A stretch of 64,000 nt of DNA from Ilyobacter_A sp963668015 (GCA_963668015.2 CAXXCR010000023.1:45386-109385), one strand, 5' to 3'. Positions 50,932 to 59,464 are shown, numbered from the stretch's first letter. Notes: generated from the letters alone by a model not told the origin. Numbers and translations are program-made.

Positions 50932-52350
50932 TTAGATTTTTAGTAAATCAAACCAAAATTTTACTCCGCTTTCAGTATTGGATACTCCATAATTCCCACC
51001 TAATTTTTTTAATATTCCAGAGACTATGGCGAGTCCCATTCCTCCACTTCCACCGTATTTTCTGGACCTAGATGAATCCAGCTTGTAAAACGGCTTCCAG
51101 AGGTTATTCAACTCTAGTTCCGGGATATGTGCACCGCTGTTTTCTATTTCAACGATGGCCCTGCTTCCCTTAATAAAAACTTCTATTATAATTTTACCAG
51201 AACTCTCCCCATACTTTAAAGCGTTGCTCAGCAGATTTGAAAGTATAATATGTAGGGAGTTTTTGTTTGCGTATACTAGACATTTTTTTGGAAGCTTGAC
51301 CTGAATATCTATTCCCTTTTCTATCAACAGCTTTTTAAACCTTTCAAGTTCATAGTGTATAGCACGGGGCAAGTCTACACTCTCTAGATTTACTGTCTTA
51401 GTGTCGTCTTCTAACTCAATAAGCTTCAAAAGATCACTGACGAGATCAGAGATATATGTTCCCTCTTCTACTATAGAATCATAGTACTCCTCTTTTTCAT
51501 CTTCATCTACAACCCCCTCTTTGAGACTTTCTGCATAGGTGTTTATGATGGCGATGGGAGTTTTTATCTCGTGGGAGGCTGCTGCTATAAACTCTCTCCT
51601 CATCTTATCTATTCTTTTCTCCTTTTCAACGTCCTCTTTGAGCTTTTCATTGGCTATTTTTAGTTTTGAGATGTTATTTTCCAAACTGTGTGACAGTTGA
51701 TTTACACTTTCGCCCAACTCTTGAAGCTCATCTTGGGTATTTATATGGCATTTTTCATTAAAATCCATGCCAGTCATTTTTTTTGCTATGCGGGTTATCT
51801 CGTTTACCGGTCTAGTCATTTTAATTGAAAAGAGGTAGCTTATGATGCTGCCTATTAAAATGGATACGGCGCCTAGATGCAGATAAAACCTGTTGAATAT
51901 GGCAACCGACTCCTCGACAGAGCTTACCGGGGTGCTCACAAATATGAGCTCGCCTGAGTTATTTTTTGTAACGATACTCATCAGGTCTATGCTCAAGTTT
52001 GGAGGTCTGTATTCCATAGTTGTTATCTCGCCGGGTTTCAAATTTTCCAGTCTTTTCAACCTCTCCATAGCAGGTGTTTCACGCATCATTCTTCGGTGCA
52101 TCCTGGGCATTCTAAGTAAACTGGACCCAACTCTTATTCCTATATTGTAGCGCGCCTCCAGTTCTTCGTATTTATCCTCAGTAATTTTACCACTGGAAAT
52201 ATCTCTGGCAATTGAAGTCAATTCCTTTTCTTTTTCTTTGAGGTAGTATGTTTTCAGAAAAAATCTGCTTAAAAGCATCCCGGTTACGAGGATGCAAAGG
52301 ATGAGTATTAAATTCATGATAAAAACTCTTTTTAAGATACTTTTTTTCAT
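50932..52350 (-). CDS. Sensor histidine kinase with HAMP domain
   Basis: 472 residues, inner-membrane. Two transmembrane helices (about 9-31 and 155-176) enclose a periplasmic sensor of about 120 residues with a Met/Arg-rich segment (LLRMPRMHRRMMRETPAM, about 79-95), compatible with sensing a soft metal such as Cu(I) or an envelope signal. HAMP follows TRPVNEITRIAKKM, then the dimerisation box with His260 in AAASHEIKTPIAII, and ATPase boxes LSNLLSNALKYGE, and RKYGGSGGMGLAIV. Directly downstream (2 bp) of the response regulator gene. The copper idea rests on the methionines and the nearby copper genes only. Confidence 0.9.
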   Translation of the reverse strand: MKKSILKRVFIMNLILILCILVTGMLLSRFFLKTYYLKEKEKELTSIARDISSGKITEDKYEELEARYNIGIRVGSSLLRMPRMHRRMMRETPAMERLKRLENLKPGEITTMEYRPPNLSIDLMSIVTKNNSGELIFVSTPVSSVEESVAIFNRFYLHLGAVSILIGSIISYLFSIKMTRPVNEITRIAKKMTGMDFNEKCHINTQDELQELGESVNQLSHSLENNISKLKIANEKLKEDVEKEKRIDKMRREFIAAASHEIKTPIAIINTYAESLKEGVVDEDEKEEYYDSIVEEGTYISDLVSDLLKLIELEDDTKTVNLESVDLPRAIHYELERFKKLLIEKGIDIQVKLPKKCLVYANKNSLHIILSNLLSNALKYGESSGKIIIEVFIKGSRAIVEIENSGAHIPELELNNLWKPFYKLDSSRSRKYGGSGGMGLAIVSGILKKLGGNYGVSNTESGVKFWFDLLKI

Positions 52351-52352
52351 AA

Positions 52353-53006
52353 CTATCCCTCAAATCTATACCCGAAACCTCTTACAGTTTCGATAAATTT
52401 TCCCTGCAACTTTTTCCTTAATTTTTTTATATGGGTGTCAACTGTTCTCAGTTCCCCGTAGTAATTGTATTCCCAAACCTTGTTTAGGATCTGCTCCCTG
52501 CTGAGGGCTATGCCGCGATTCTTTGCAAGGTAAAGCAGTAGTTCGTATTCTTTTGGTGCAAGAGCTAATTCTTCTTTGGCGTAAAAAACCCTGTGTGCGC
52601 CTTCGTTTATTTTCAAATCTCCAAACTGCAGGGAGTTGCTGATTGGATTTTTTCTGTTTATCAGCACCTTTATCCTGGCTAGTAAGACTGCGAGGCTGAA
52701 GGGTTTTTTAAGATAATCATCGGCGCCTAGTTCCAGTCCGAAAATCTCATCCTCCTCAGCACTTCTGGCTGTGAGCATCAGCACAGGTACTGTGCTCTCC
52801 CCTCTTATCTCACGACAGATACTCCAGCCGTCCATCTCGGGAAGCATTATATCCAGTATGACCACATCAAATTTATTTTGTCGAAATATTTTAAGGCCCG
52901 AGATACCGTTGTCGGCCTCATAAACCTCGTATCCGTTTTTTTCAAGGTAGTTTTTTACAACCCTTCTAATTTTTTCTTCATCTTCTATAATCAATACCTT
53001 TTTCAT
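52353..53006 (-). CDS. OmpR-family response regulator
   Basis: 217 residues: receiver domain with the acidic pocket EDE, phosphorylated Asp52 in VVILDIMLPEMDGW, Thr in LMLTARS and Lys in LKKPFS; then a winged-helix DNA-binding domain (LALAPKEYELLLYLAKNRG, VDTHIKKLRKKL, ETVRGFGYRFEG). Forms a pair with the kinase that follows. The decayed regulator at 58675-58902 has a very similar N-terminus and is probably a paralogue. Confidence 0.95.
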   Translation of the reverse strand: MKKVLIIEDEEKIRRVVKNYLEKNGYEVYEADNGISGLKIFRQNKFDVVILDIMLPEMDGWSICREIRGESTVPVLMLTARSAEEDEIFGLELGADDYLKKPFSLAVLLARIKVLINRKNPISNSLQFGDLKINEGAHRVFYAKEELALAPKEYELLLYLAKNRGIALSREQILNKVWEYNYYGELRTVDTHIKKLRKKLQGKFIETVRGFGYRFEG

Positions 53007-53114
53007 TAGTAGTTCACCTCTATGATTATTTTAACACTCTTTTGTGTCTAAGTTGTGTCCATATATAATTCTACTTTATTTTTCGAAATATTCATATATA
53101 TGCATACCGAGAGA

Positions 53115-53138
53115 GAAAATATGGGGATGTTAGCCCCA
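53115..53138 (-). terminator. Terminator of SHOCT gene 1
   Basis: Minus-strand TTGGGGC..CCCCAT hairpin (53138-53122) followed by ATATTTTCTC; only moderate T content. Confidence 0.55.
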
Positions 53139-53139
53139 A

Positions 53140-53379
53140 TTAGTCCATCAGATCTCTTTTAATCTGCTCAAACTCCTCCTTGCTTATCTCTCCCCTTGCA
53201 TACCTTTTTTTTAAAATCTCCAGCGCATTGTCCTCTTGAAACTCCCTTTTCTCGCTTTTCATAATTTTTTTTATCAACAGCACAAGAAAGATCACAAAGA
53301 TAACGGGGAAAAGTATTGAGAAGACCAGGTGGAAAATCCAAAATAAATCCGATTCAAAAAACGGATAATAAAAATGCAT
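53140..53379 (-). CDS. SHOCT-domain small membrane protein 1
   Basis: 79 residues. An N-terminal aromatic periplasmic tip (MHFYYPFFESD), one transmembrane helix (about 13-37), a basic cytoplasmic linker and the SHOCT domain (ALEILKKRYARGEISKEEFEQIKRDL) that closes the protein. SHOCT is a short oligomerisation domain commonly at protein ends. Located just upstream of the response regulator on the same strand, about 130 bp away; ribosome site TAGGAGGTG. The near-identical C-terminus of the protein at 58137-58391 marks them as paralogues. Confidence 0.8.
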   Translation of the reverse strand: MHFYYPFFESDLFWIFHLVFSILFPVIFVIFLVLLIKKIMKSEKREFQEDNALEILKKRYARGEISKEEFEQIKRDLMD

Positions 53380-53481
53380 ATGGCACCTCCTATATTTTTA
53401 AATATACATATAATTACAAAAAATAAAGGAATAACCTTTTTATACTTTAAATTAAATTTGTATAGAATTGGGGGTGTATAG

Positions 53482-54078
53482 ATGAATGCTAAAAAGAAAT
53501 ATGATATGCTTGCATCGGTGTACGACTTAATAGAAACCAAGATAAAACCGTTTTCAGAATATAGAAAAATCGGCGCGAATTATCTGGAAGGTAAGGTTTT
53601 AGAGCTTGGTATCGGAAGCGGAGCAAACTTGGAATACTATCCGGAGAATATTGAAGTGACGGGTGTTGATTTTAGTGAAAAAATGCTTGAAAAATGTGAG
53701 GAGAAAAGAAAAAGCTTATGCTTAGAAGGGGTGGAGCTTTTGAAAATTGATGTAGAAGATATGGATTTTGAGGACTGCAGTTTCGATATCGTATATTCCA
53801 CCTTTGTATTCTGCACTGTTCCGCATCCTGAAAAGGGTCTTGGGGAAGCATATAGGGTTTTGAAACCTAGCGGGAAAGCAGTTTTTATAGAGCATATGAA
53901 GAGTAAGCATCTCTTGTTAAACGGTATTTTGTATTGCATGAATATTTTTTCGAAACTAATCTTAGGAACAAGTATGCTCAGGGAAACAGAAGAAAATATA
54001 AAGAAGTCAGGATTTAAAATTATTGAGAAAAAAGAGCTGTTTTTTGATATAGTAAGGTTGATAGTAGTTGAAAAGTAA
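53482..54078 (+). CDS. Class I SAM-dependent methyltransferase
   Basis: 198 residues, Methyltransf_11/UbiE-like. Motif I VLELGIGSGANLEYYP, acidic end of strand 2 VTGVDFSEKML, motif IV FDIVYSTFVFCTVPHPEKGL, then EAYRVLKPSGKAVFIEHMKS. The overall form resembles phospholipid N-methyltransferase/UbiE-type enzymes or thiopurine-like detoxifiers; substrate not determinable. Ribosome site GGGGGTG. It lies on the plus strand within a minus-strand neighbourhood, divergent from SHOCT gene 1. Confidence 0.85.
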   Translation: MNAKKKYDMLASVYDLIETKIKPFSEYRKIGANYLEGKVLELGIGSGANLEYYPENIEVTGVDFSEKMLEKCEEKRKSLCLEGVELLKIDVEDMDFEDCSFDIVYSTFVFCTVPHPEKGLGEAYRVLKPSGKAVFIEHMKSKHLLLNGILYCMNIFSKLILGTSMLRETEENIKKSGFKIIEKKELFFDIVRLIVVEK

Positions 54079-54145
54079 TTTGTAAAATAAAAAAAGCCGG
54101 GATTTTAAACCCAGATTTTTTTAACGTAAGAACAGTTATAAAATA

Positions 54146-54436
54146 TTGAATTTAGAAAAACCTTTTTTGGTCACGAATCGCATTGCTGGGCACAAATTCA
54201 AATAAAAACTTTGGTCACAGAGCTGCACTGAGGAAAAGAGTGAGCTCCACAGATTAAATAAATCAGTTAGTAGTTAATAATGAATAGAGAATAGTTAAAA
54301 TATCTATTCAGTGTTCTCTGTAATCTATAAACTGGGATGAGGTTTTCTCTGCGTAGCTCTTCTTTTAAATCTCTGTGAAACTCTGTGTCCTAAAAATTAT
54401 TTTAGATAGATTCAGTAATTTATCGCAATAATTTTA
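54146..54436 (+). repeat. Dispersed intergenic repeat, copy 3 (internally altered)
   Basis: Same orientation as copy 1. A (TTTTTTGGTCACGAAT, about 54163-54178), B (TTTGGTCACAGAGCTG, about 54210-54225) with GTGAGCTCCACAG, and B' (CTGTGAAACTCTGTG, 54373-54387) are present, but A' is missing and replaced by unrelated AT-rich sequence (about 54245-54330). The right end ATTCAGTAATTTAT (54411-54424) matches the outer end of copy 2. It lies between the methyltransferase and the ABC transporter genes. Confidence 0.7.
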
Positions 54437-54455
54437 ACGCTAAGTTTAAGTAACT

Positions 54456-55175
54456 TTATCTGAACAGGTTTGACACATAAGCTGTGTTTGGCTTGTTGTG
54501 CACCTCATCGGGTACACCAACTTGAGCCACTTCGCCATTTTCCAAGACAACTACTTTGTCAGCAATAGAGATGGCATCGTTTTTGTCATGAGTGACAAAT
54601 ATAGCAGTTGTATCAGATTTTTTGATGATCTCTTTTAGTTCACCCCTTATTTTTTGTTGGAGATTGGCATCCAGGTTTGAGAATGGCTCATCCAGAAGTA
54701 TCAATGAAGGTCCAGGAGCTAGAGCCCTGCTGAGAGCAATACGCTGCTGTTGTCCACCGCTAAGTTCATGCGGATATTTATTTTTGTATTCTTTCATGTT
54801 AACCAGTTCAAGCATCTGAGTTACCACTTTTTTACGCTCTTTTCTATTTAATCCCGAAATACCAAATTCTATGTTTTTTTCAACACTAAGGTGGGGGAAC
54901 AGTGCATAGTCCTGGAAGACCATTCCTATCTTTCTTTTTTCTACAGGGATATAGGTTTCATCGTCCACAAAATTTTTATCATCGACCCTTATAAGGCCTT
55001 TGTCAGGGACTTCAAAACCGCTCATTATTCTTAGAAAAGTGGATTTTCCACTCCCGCTCTCTCCGAGTATAGCGACTATCTCGCCTTTTTCTATATCCAA
55101 GGATAAATTTTTTAGTGCCTCGTCTTTTGAGTTATCGTATTTAAAGGAAATATCCTTGATTTTTATGTGAGTCAT
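54456..55175 (-). CDS. Iron(III)-type ABC transporter ATPase
   Basis: About 239 residues. Walker A LGESGSGKSTFLR, Q-loop FQDYALFPHLS, signature LSGGQQQRIALSRAL, Walker B LILLDEPFSNLD and switch VTHD. The short form lacks the long C-terminal regulatory domain of many FbpC proteins. Start taken at ATG 55175, seven bases after GAGGAGG and one base past the permease stop, so the two are coupled. Last gene of the SBP-permease-ATPase operon. Confidence 0.92.
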   Translation of the reverse strand: MTHIKIKDISFKYDNSKDEALKNLSLDIEKGEIVAILGESGSGKSTFLRIMSGFEVPDKGLIRVDDKNFVDDETYIPVEKRKIGMVFQDYALFPHLSVEKNIEFGISGLNRKERKKVVTQMLELVNMKEYKNKYPHELSGGQQQRIALSRALAPGPSLILLDEPFSNLDANLQQKIRGELKEIIKKSDTTAIFVTHDKNDAISIADKVVVLENGEVAQVGVPDEVHNKPNTAYVSNLFR

Positions 55176-55176
55176 T

Positions 55177-56820
55177 TTAAACCTCCTCTTTTTTCCCAAG
55201 CATATTGAAGAAAAATATAGCGAGGGAACCTATGAATATAATTATAAGTGATGCAGTAGAAGCTTCATGAATCATCTCGTCATCCGCATACTCAAATGCC
55301 TTTGTGGCCAATGTATGAAAATTAAATGGCCTGAGTACAAGCGTCAGGGGAAGCTCTTTTAAAATGTCAACAAATATAAGTATAAAAGCACCGAAAATGG
55401 ACGGCCTTATCATATTGAGATCGACCTTGAAAAATGTCTGTGTGGTGTTCAATCCAAGTGACTTCGATGCTTCAAAAAAGCTGTTGCCTACTTTTTCAAA
55501 CCCAGCTTCTATTGAGTTGTACGCAATGGAGAGAAATCTAACCAAATATGCAAATATAAGCAGTAATATGCTGCTGCTGAGCACAAGTGACTTGTCAAGA
55601 TTTAGCAAGTCGTATATATTGAGAAAAACTTTTTTGTCCAAAAACATGAAAAATATAAGTACTCCAACAGATATTACTGCACCAGGTATAGAGTAACCGC
55701 TGTTGGCTAATTTCGAACAGAATCTTGTAAATGTATTTTTTCTTATTCTCGCACTATTTGCAATAACAGTCGCCACACATATCGTCAAAATTGATGCAAT
55801 GGAGGCAATTAGGAATGAGTTTACTACAAGTTCAATAAATTCTATATCCAAAACTTTTTTATAAGTAAGGAAACTCCAGCTTAAAAGTTGTGTAAACGGT
55901 ATGAAAAAACTAAATAAAAATATAAAAATACATATTGTGGTAGCCGCAAACCCCTGAACACCATTTAAGTTCCTTTTCTTCAGAGGTTTTATTTTTGTAG
56001 TGGAAAAACTAAAACTTTTTCTTTTTGTAGAAATTTTTTCAATTAGAAGCACTGTAAAAATAATGAACATCAGTATAGAGGAAAGTTTTATAGCTGAATC
56101 CAAATCTCCAAGTGAAAGCCAGGTACGAAATATCCCTGTACTGAAAGTCGGGATACCGTAATAGCTGACAAGTCCGTAATCATTTAATACTTCCAGTACA
56201 ACCAGTGAGATGCCCCCAACGATGGCTCCTCTGGAAATAGGCAGGATAACTTTGAAAAATGTGGCTGTATCAGATTTTCCCAAAGATTTGGAAGCTTCTA
56301 TGAGTCCTGCAGACTGCTTGCATAAAAACCCCTTAACGATTATAAAAACATACGGGAATAGGGTCATAGAAAATATGAATATTATTCCGTTGAGATTCAT
56401 TATGTCCAAAAAACCAGGCGACACTTGTATTCCAAAGCTTCTAAGCTGAGTCGGAACTACCCCCGTATAACTGAAAATACCAGCATATGTATATCCAGCT
56501 ATGTAGGACGGTATGGCAAGCGGAAGTATAAGAGCCCACTCAAAAAAATTAGACATAGGGAAAGAGTATGCAGATATAAGCCAGGCTAAACTTACTCCTA
56601 TAAAAAGGCAGACTAGAGAAGTCCCAACAACTATGAAGAAAGAGTTTCTCAAATATCCCATAATCAGGTTGTTCTTTAAATGTGTCCAGTTGTCGTTTGC
56701 TTCGTTAAAGATATTAATGAAAATATTTATAATCGGCATGCTTATAAGGGCAACTGAAAATAAACTGAGAACCGACCAGGTATCGATATTTATTTTTAAA
56801 TTTCTGATTAATTTTTTCAT
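55177..56820 (-). CDS. Iron(III)-type ABC transporter permease (double-domain)
   Basis: About 547 residues with some 12 transmembrane helices: two fused BPD-type permease domains as in FbpB/SfuB, each with an EAA-type cytoplasmic loop (EASKSLGKSDTATFFKVILPISRGAI and EASKSLGLNTTQTFFKVDLNMIRPSI). The similarity of the two loops shows the internal duplication. ATG 56820 follows AAAGGAG. Couples to the ATPase gene downstream and the binding protein upstream. Confidence 0.92.
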   Translation of the reverse strand: MKKLIRNLKINIDTWSVLSLFSVALISMPIINIFINIFNEANDNWTHLKNNLIMGYLRNSFFIVVGTSLVCLFIGVSLAWLISAYSFPMSNFFEWALILPLAIPSYIAGYTYAGIFSYTGVVPTQLRSFGIQVSPGFLDIMNLNGIIFIFSMTLFPYVFIIVKGFLCKQSAGLIEASKSLGKSDTATFFKVILPISRGAIVGGISLVVLEVLNDYGLVSYYGIPTFSTGIFRTWLSLGDLDSAIKLSSILMFIIFTVLLIEKISTKRKSFSFSTTKIKPLKKRNLNGVQGFAATTICIFIFLFSFFIPFTQLLSWSFLTYKKVLDIEFIELVVNSFLIASIASILTICVATVIANSARIRKNTFTRFCSKLANSGYSIPGAVISVGVLIFFMFLDKKVFLNIYDLLNLDKSLVLSSSILLLIFAYLVRFLSIAYNSIEAGFEKVGNSFFEASKSLGLNTTQTFFKVDLNMIRPSIFGAFILIFVDILKELPLTLVLRPFNFHTLATKAFEYADDEMIHEASTASLIIIFIGSLAIFFFNMLGKKEEV

Positions 56821-56844
56821 ACTCAAACTCCTTTAGAAATTTGA

Positions 56845-56874
56845 AGATTAGGAGCAGATTCCTGCTCCTAATCT
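56845..56874 (-). other. Stable hairpin between binding-protein and permease genes
   Basis: Perfect 13-bp stem AGATTAGGAGCAG/CTGCTCCTAATCT with a 4-nt loop. It has only a weak T tract, so it probably protects the upstream mRNA or partly terminates, giving more binding protein than permease. Confidence 0.65.
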
Positions 56875-56878
56875 CATA

Positions 56879-57916
56879 TTATTTCCAACCGGCTTCATCG
56901 GCTATTTTTACAGCTTTAGAATTGTATTCTCCAAGTAGCTCCAATTGTACGTCGTCAGCTTTGAATTTTCCCCAAGATTGAACAAGAGGTGAGGCTTCAA
57001 CTTCAGGGTTAACTGGATACTCATAGTTGGCAGATGAAAATTTATCCTGAGCTTTTTTACTAGCCAAGAATTCGATAAACTTAACAGCGTTAGCTTTATT
57101 TTTTGCATGTTTTGTAACCCCGATACCACTTACGTTTATGTGAGTTCCTCTTCCGCCTTGGTTAGGGAAGAAAACACCAACATTTTTAGCAACTTTTACT
57201 TCTTCTGGATTTGATGAGTTTAACATTTTTCCGATGTAGTATGTGTTCATTATAGCGATGTCTCCCTCACCAGCAACCACTGCAGTAGCCTGAGCCCTGT
57301 CATTACCTTTAGGTTCTCTTGCAAAATTGGCAACAAGACCTTCTATCCATTCTTTAGTAGCTTCTTCACCGTTGGCAGCTATCATAGAAGCTATAAGTGA
57401 TTGGTTGTATGAGTTAGAAGATGATCTAACCAAGATTTTCCCATTCCACTTAGGGTTTGCAAGGTCTTCGTAAGTAGAAAGTTCTTTTGGATTAACTCTG
57501 TCAAGTGAGTAAACTATAACCCTTCCCCTTTTAGTAAGAGCAAACCACTGCATATCTGTATCTCTTAAATTTTCCGGGATAGATTTTTCAAGAGTTTTAC
57601 TCTTGATACTCTGCAAAAGGCCTTTGGCTTTTGCCCTGTGTAGTCTGGCAACATCAACACTTATAAGCACGTCAGCAGGGGTGTCCTTTCCTTCCATTTC
57701 AAGTTTTTTGATAAGTTCATCCGCTTTTGCCTTTACAACATTTACTTTTATACCTGTTTCCTCTGTGAATTGCTCGAATAGTTCTTGGTCTGTATCATAG
57801 TGTCTATGAGTATAGACATTTATCACATCTTTGTCCTTTTTTCCAAACCATGAAAATGCAAAACTTTGCGAACCAAGTAAAACTAAAACCGACAATAAAA
57901 ATAGAACTCTTTTCAT
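56879..57916 (-). CDS. Iron(III)-type ABC transporter substrate-binding protein
   Basis: About 345 residues, FbpA/FutA class. Signal peptide MKRVLFLLSVLVLLGSQSFA, then VINVYTHRHYDTDQELFEQFTEETGIKVNVV, the class entry strand with the Y-x-x-R-H-Y ferric ligands; WFALTKRGRVIVY, SSSNSYNQSLIASMIAANG and NTYYIGKML (paired Tyr ligands) follow. Start at ATG 57916 with AGGAGG; a further upstream start lacks one. Periplasmic, delivering Fe(III). No clear Fur box was recognised upstream. Confidence 0.92.
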   Translation of the reverse strand: MKRVLFLLSVLVLLGSQSFAFSWFGKKDKDVINVYTHRHYDTDQELFEQFTEETGIKVNVVKAKADELIKKLEMEGKDTPADVLISVDVARLHRAKAKGLLQSIKSKTLEKSIPENLRDTDMQWFALTKRGRVIVYSLDRVNPKELSTYEDLANPKWNGKILVRSSSNSYNQSLIASMIAANGEEATKEWIEGLVANFAREPKGNDRAQATAVVAGEGDIAIMNTYYIGKMLNSSNPEEVKVAKNVGVFFPNQGGRGTHINVSGIGVTKHAKNKANAVKFIEFLASKKAQDKFSSANYEYPVNPEVEASPLVQSWGKFKADDVQLELLGEYNSKAVKIADEAGWK

Positions 57917-58136
57917 TAGATTACCTCCTGATAATATTTGTTTGAGAGAATAAAAAACTTTAACTCTCAAAGTATTATAGTCTAAAAGTACCATTTTTTA
58001 TCTATGAAGTCAAGAATTAATTTTAAAAATTTTAAATTTTTTTATATCCTGTACAGAGTAACACTGTGTAGAGCAGATAAAATTTACAGCTCTTCACACA
58101 GTATTCACAAACTTGGAGTAAAATATATGTGATATT

Positions 58137-58391
58137 ATGAAAGGAGCTGATGTATATGTGGAATGGTGTCTTAATGGTTTTGGAAGAGGGGGAATTTTTG
58201 GATGGATTGGAGGGGGGGTTATGATGTTATGGCCGATATTATTTTTGGTAGTTCTATTTTATCTGTTAAATAAAAATGATGGAGTAAAAAGTCAGGGTGG
58301 GGAAACTGCACTGGATATACTGAAGAAGATGTATGCAAGGGGAGAGATAAGTAAGGAGGAGTTTGAGCAGAGAAAGAAAGAGCTTCATTAA
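58137..58391 (+). CDS. SHOCT-domain small membrane protein 2
   Basis: Up to 84 residues: WCLNGFGRGGIFGWIGGG, one transmembrane helix (MMLWPILFLVVLFYLL), a linker and the SHOCT domain (ALDILKKMYARGEISKEEFEQRKKEL), almost identical to that of the protein at 53140-53379. Start uncertain: AAGGAG lies at 58140-58145, which would point to GTG 58158 in this frame or to ATG 58156 out of frame, so a small indel near the start cannot be excluded. First gene of a small cluster with the CC-motif protein and the dead response regulator. Confidence 0.75.
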   Translation: MKGADVYVEWCLNGFGRGGIFGWIGGGVMMLWPILFLVVLFYLLNKNDGVKSQGGETALDILKKMYARGEISKEEFEQRKKELH

Positions 58392-58437
58392 AAGGGTTTT
58401 TAAATTATAATTAATTGATGATCTTTAGGAGGAATGA

Positions 58438-58563
58438 ATGATGAAAAGAATAAAAAGAGCTTTTGAAAATTTTTTTAAAAAACTTGGAAAAAGCAATGAA
58501 AAATCATTTGGAAATAGCAGAATGGATTGCTGCTACCTAAACAAGGATAAAAAGAAAAAATAA
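58438..58563 (+). CDS. Tiny basic protein with a DCC motif, putative metal-binding (about 41 aa)
   Basis: ATG 58438 (or 58441) after AGGAGG at 58427-58432. The product is a Lys/Phe-rich amphipathic helix (KRIKRAFENFFKKLGKS) followed by FGNSRMDCCYLNKDK. I recall a class of very small proteins defined by an LDCC-type motif with the same layout, annotated as putative metal-binding; here the motif is MDCC. It lies between the SHOCT gene and the regulator remnant in a copper-related area. A hairpin with a T6 tail follows. Family assignment from memory. Confidence 0.65.
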   Translation: MMKRIKRAFENFFKKLGKSNEKSFGNSRMDCCYLNKDKKKK

Positions 58564-58618
58564 GTATAGAAATATGAGGTGTTTGCGTGAGTCTACGGCG
58601 ATCACCTAAAAGATTAAG

Positions 58619-58645
58619 CAGAGCTTTGCCTCTGGTTTTTTAAAT
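58619..58645 (+). terminator. Terminator after the DCC-motif gene
   Basis: CAGAG/CTCTG stem around CTTTGC, followed by GTTTTTTAAA. An AGGTG/CACCT hairpin lies just upstream (about 58577-58607). Confidence 0.65.
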
Positions 58646-58674
58646 ATGTATTTTGAGGATAGAAGGGGAATTTT

Positions 58675-58902
58675 ATGAAAAAAATACTTGTTGTGGAAGA
58701 TGAGGACAGAATAAGAAAAATAGTTTCAGAATACCTTGGGAAAAATGGTTTTGAAATATTAGAAGCCAAAGACAGGTAAGCTGCATTAGATGCTTTCTAT
58801 TCTCAAAAACCGGACTTGGTTTTGTTGGATATAATGTTACCTGGAATCGATGGCTGGGAGATATGCAAGAGAATAAATTTGAAGCCGAATTTAAAAACTT
58901 AG
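58675..58902 (+). pseudogene. Remnant of a response regulator (receiver domain only)
   Basis: ATG 58675 after AGAAGGGG opens MKKILVVEDEDRIRKIVSEYLGKNG, an OmpR-type receiver start closely like the intact regulator at 52353-53006. TAA at 58777-58779 interrupts it in frame, after which LVLLDIMLPGIDGWEICKRI carries the phosphorylation Asp. The frame ends at TAG 58902 with no DNA-binding domain. Both a nonsense codon and a deletion are present, so it is dead. It suggests that a second two-component system once stood here. Confidence 0.85.
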
Positions 58903-59270
58903 ATTAAGATAAGCGTAAAAGTAGAATGATAATGCTTGATATAACAGGAATTTATTTTCATCAAAAGTATAATTAGGTACCCTTCGAGTTGATCTTTGTG
59001 TAGGCTGCAAGCCGCACGCACGCTCTTTAAAATATACTAAAAGAGTCTTTGAGATGGAAAAAGTGGAATATTCATATAGATGCTGGAAGATATAACATAA
59101 TCACTTGATACACCATTGTTGAATAGTAAGGAGAGAGCTAAAAATAGATAAAAGCATCTTTTGTATAGATTAGAGAAGTGTTTGGCTTATTTGAAGAGGG
59201 AGAAAATTCCCTTTTTTTTAATGCTTTATTATATTTAATTTAGGCAAATGAGCTTAAAGGTCATATAGCT
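58903..59270 (+). other. Non-coding stretch with a terminator-like hairpin
   Basis: No gene recognised. AGGGA/TCCCT (59197-59201 with 59208-59212) followed by T8 is a plausible plus-strand terminator, probably left from the lost regulator/kinase genes or belonging to a short RNA. Confidence 0.4.
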
Positions 59271-59300
59271 AATTTCGTAAAATCAGAATTTTACGAAATT
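59271..59300. promoter_or_regulatory. Perfect 13-bp palindrome upstream of the copper ATPase
   Basis: AATTTCGTAAAAT (59271-59283) and ATTTTACGAAATT (59288-59300) with a 4-base centre. Lies 165 bp before the ATPase start and may be an operator; it lacks a T tract for termination on the plus strand. Confidence 0.55.
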
Positions 59301-59464
59301 AAATAATATCTATGTCAAATTTCTTTATTCGTTTGAAGTTTTCCCCTAAAAATTAAAATTTTACATTAGGCATAGTTTACATAAAAAGGTAAATAAAAGA
59401 AAGAGAGTAAATATATAGATGAGAATTGTGTTGTGTTTTAATCTTGATTTCATAAGGAGGAAGT

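Noticed and set aside
8958..54436. CRISPR interpretation of the repeated CACAGAG/CACGAAT strings
   Set aside because: Copies are single, about 9-37 kb apart and in different orientations, without regular spacers or cas genes.
58575..58645. Metal or ion riboswitch between the DCC-motif gene and the regulator remnant
   Set aside because: Two hairpins and a T run are present but no known riboswitch core matches; treated as a terminator region.
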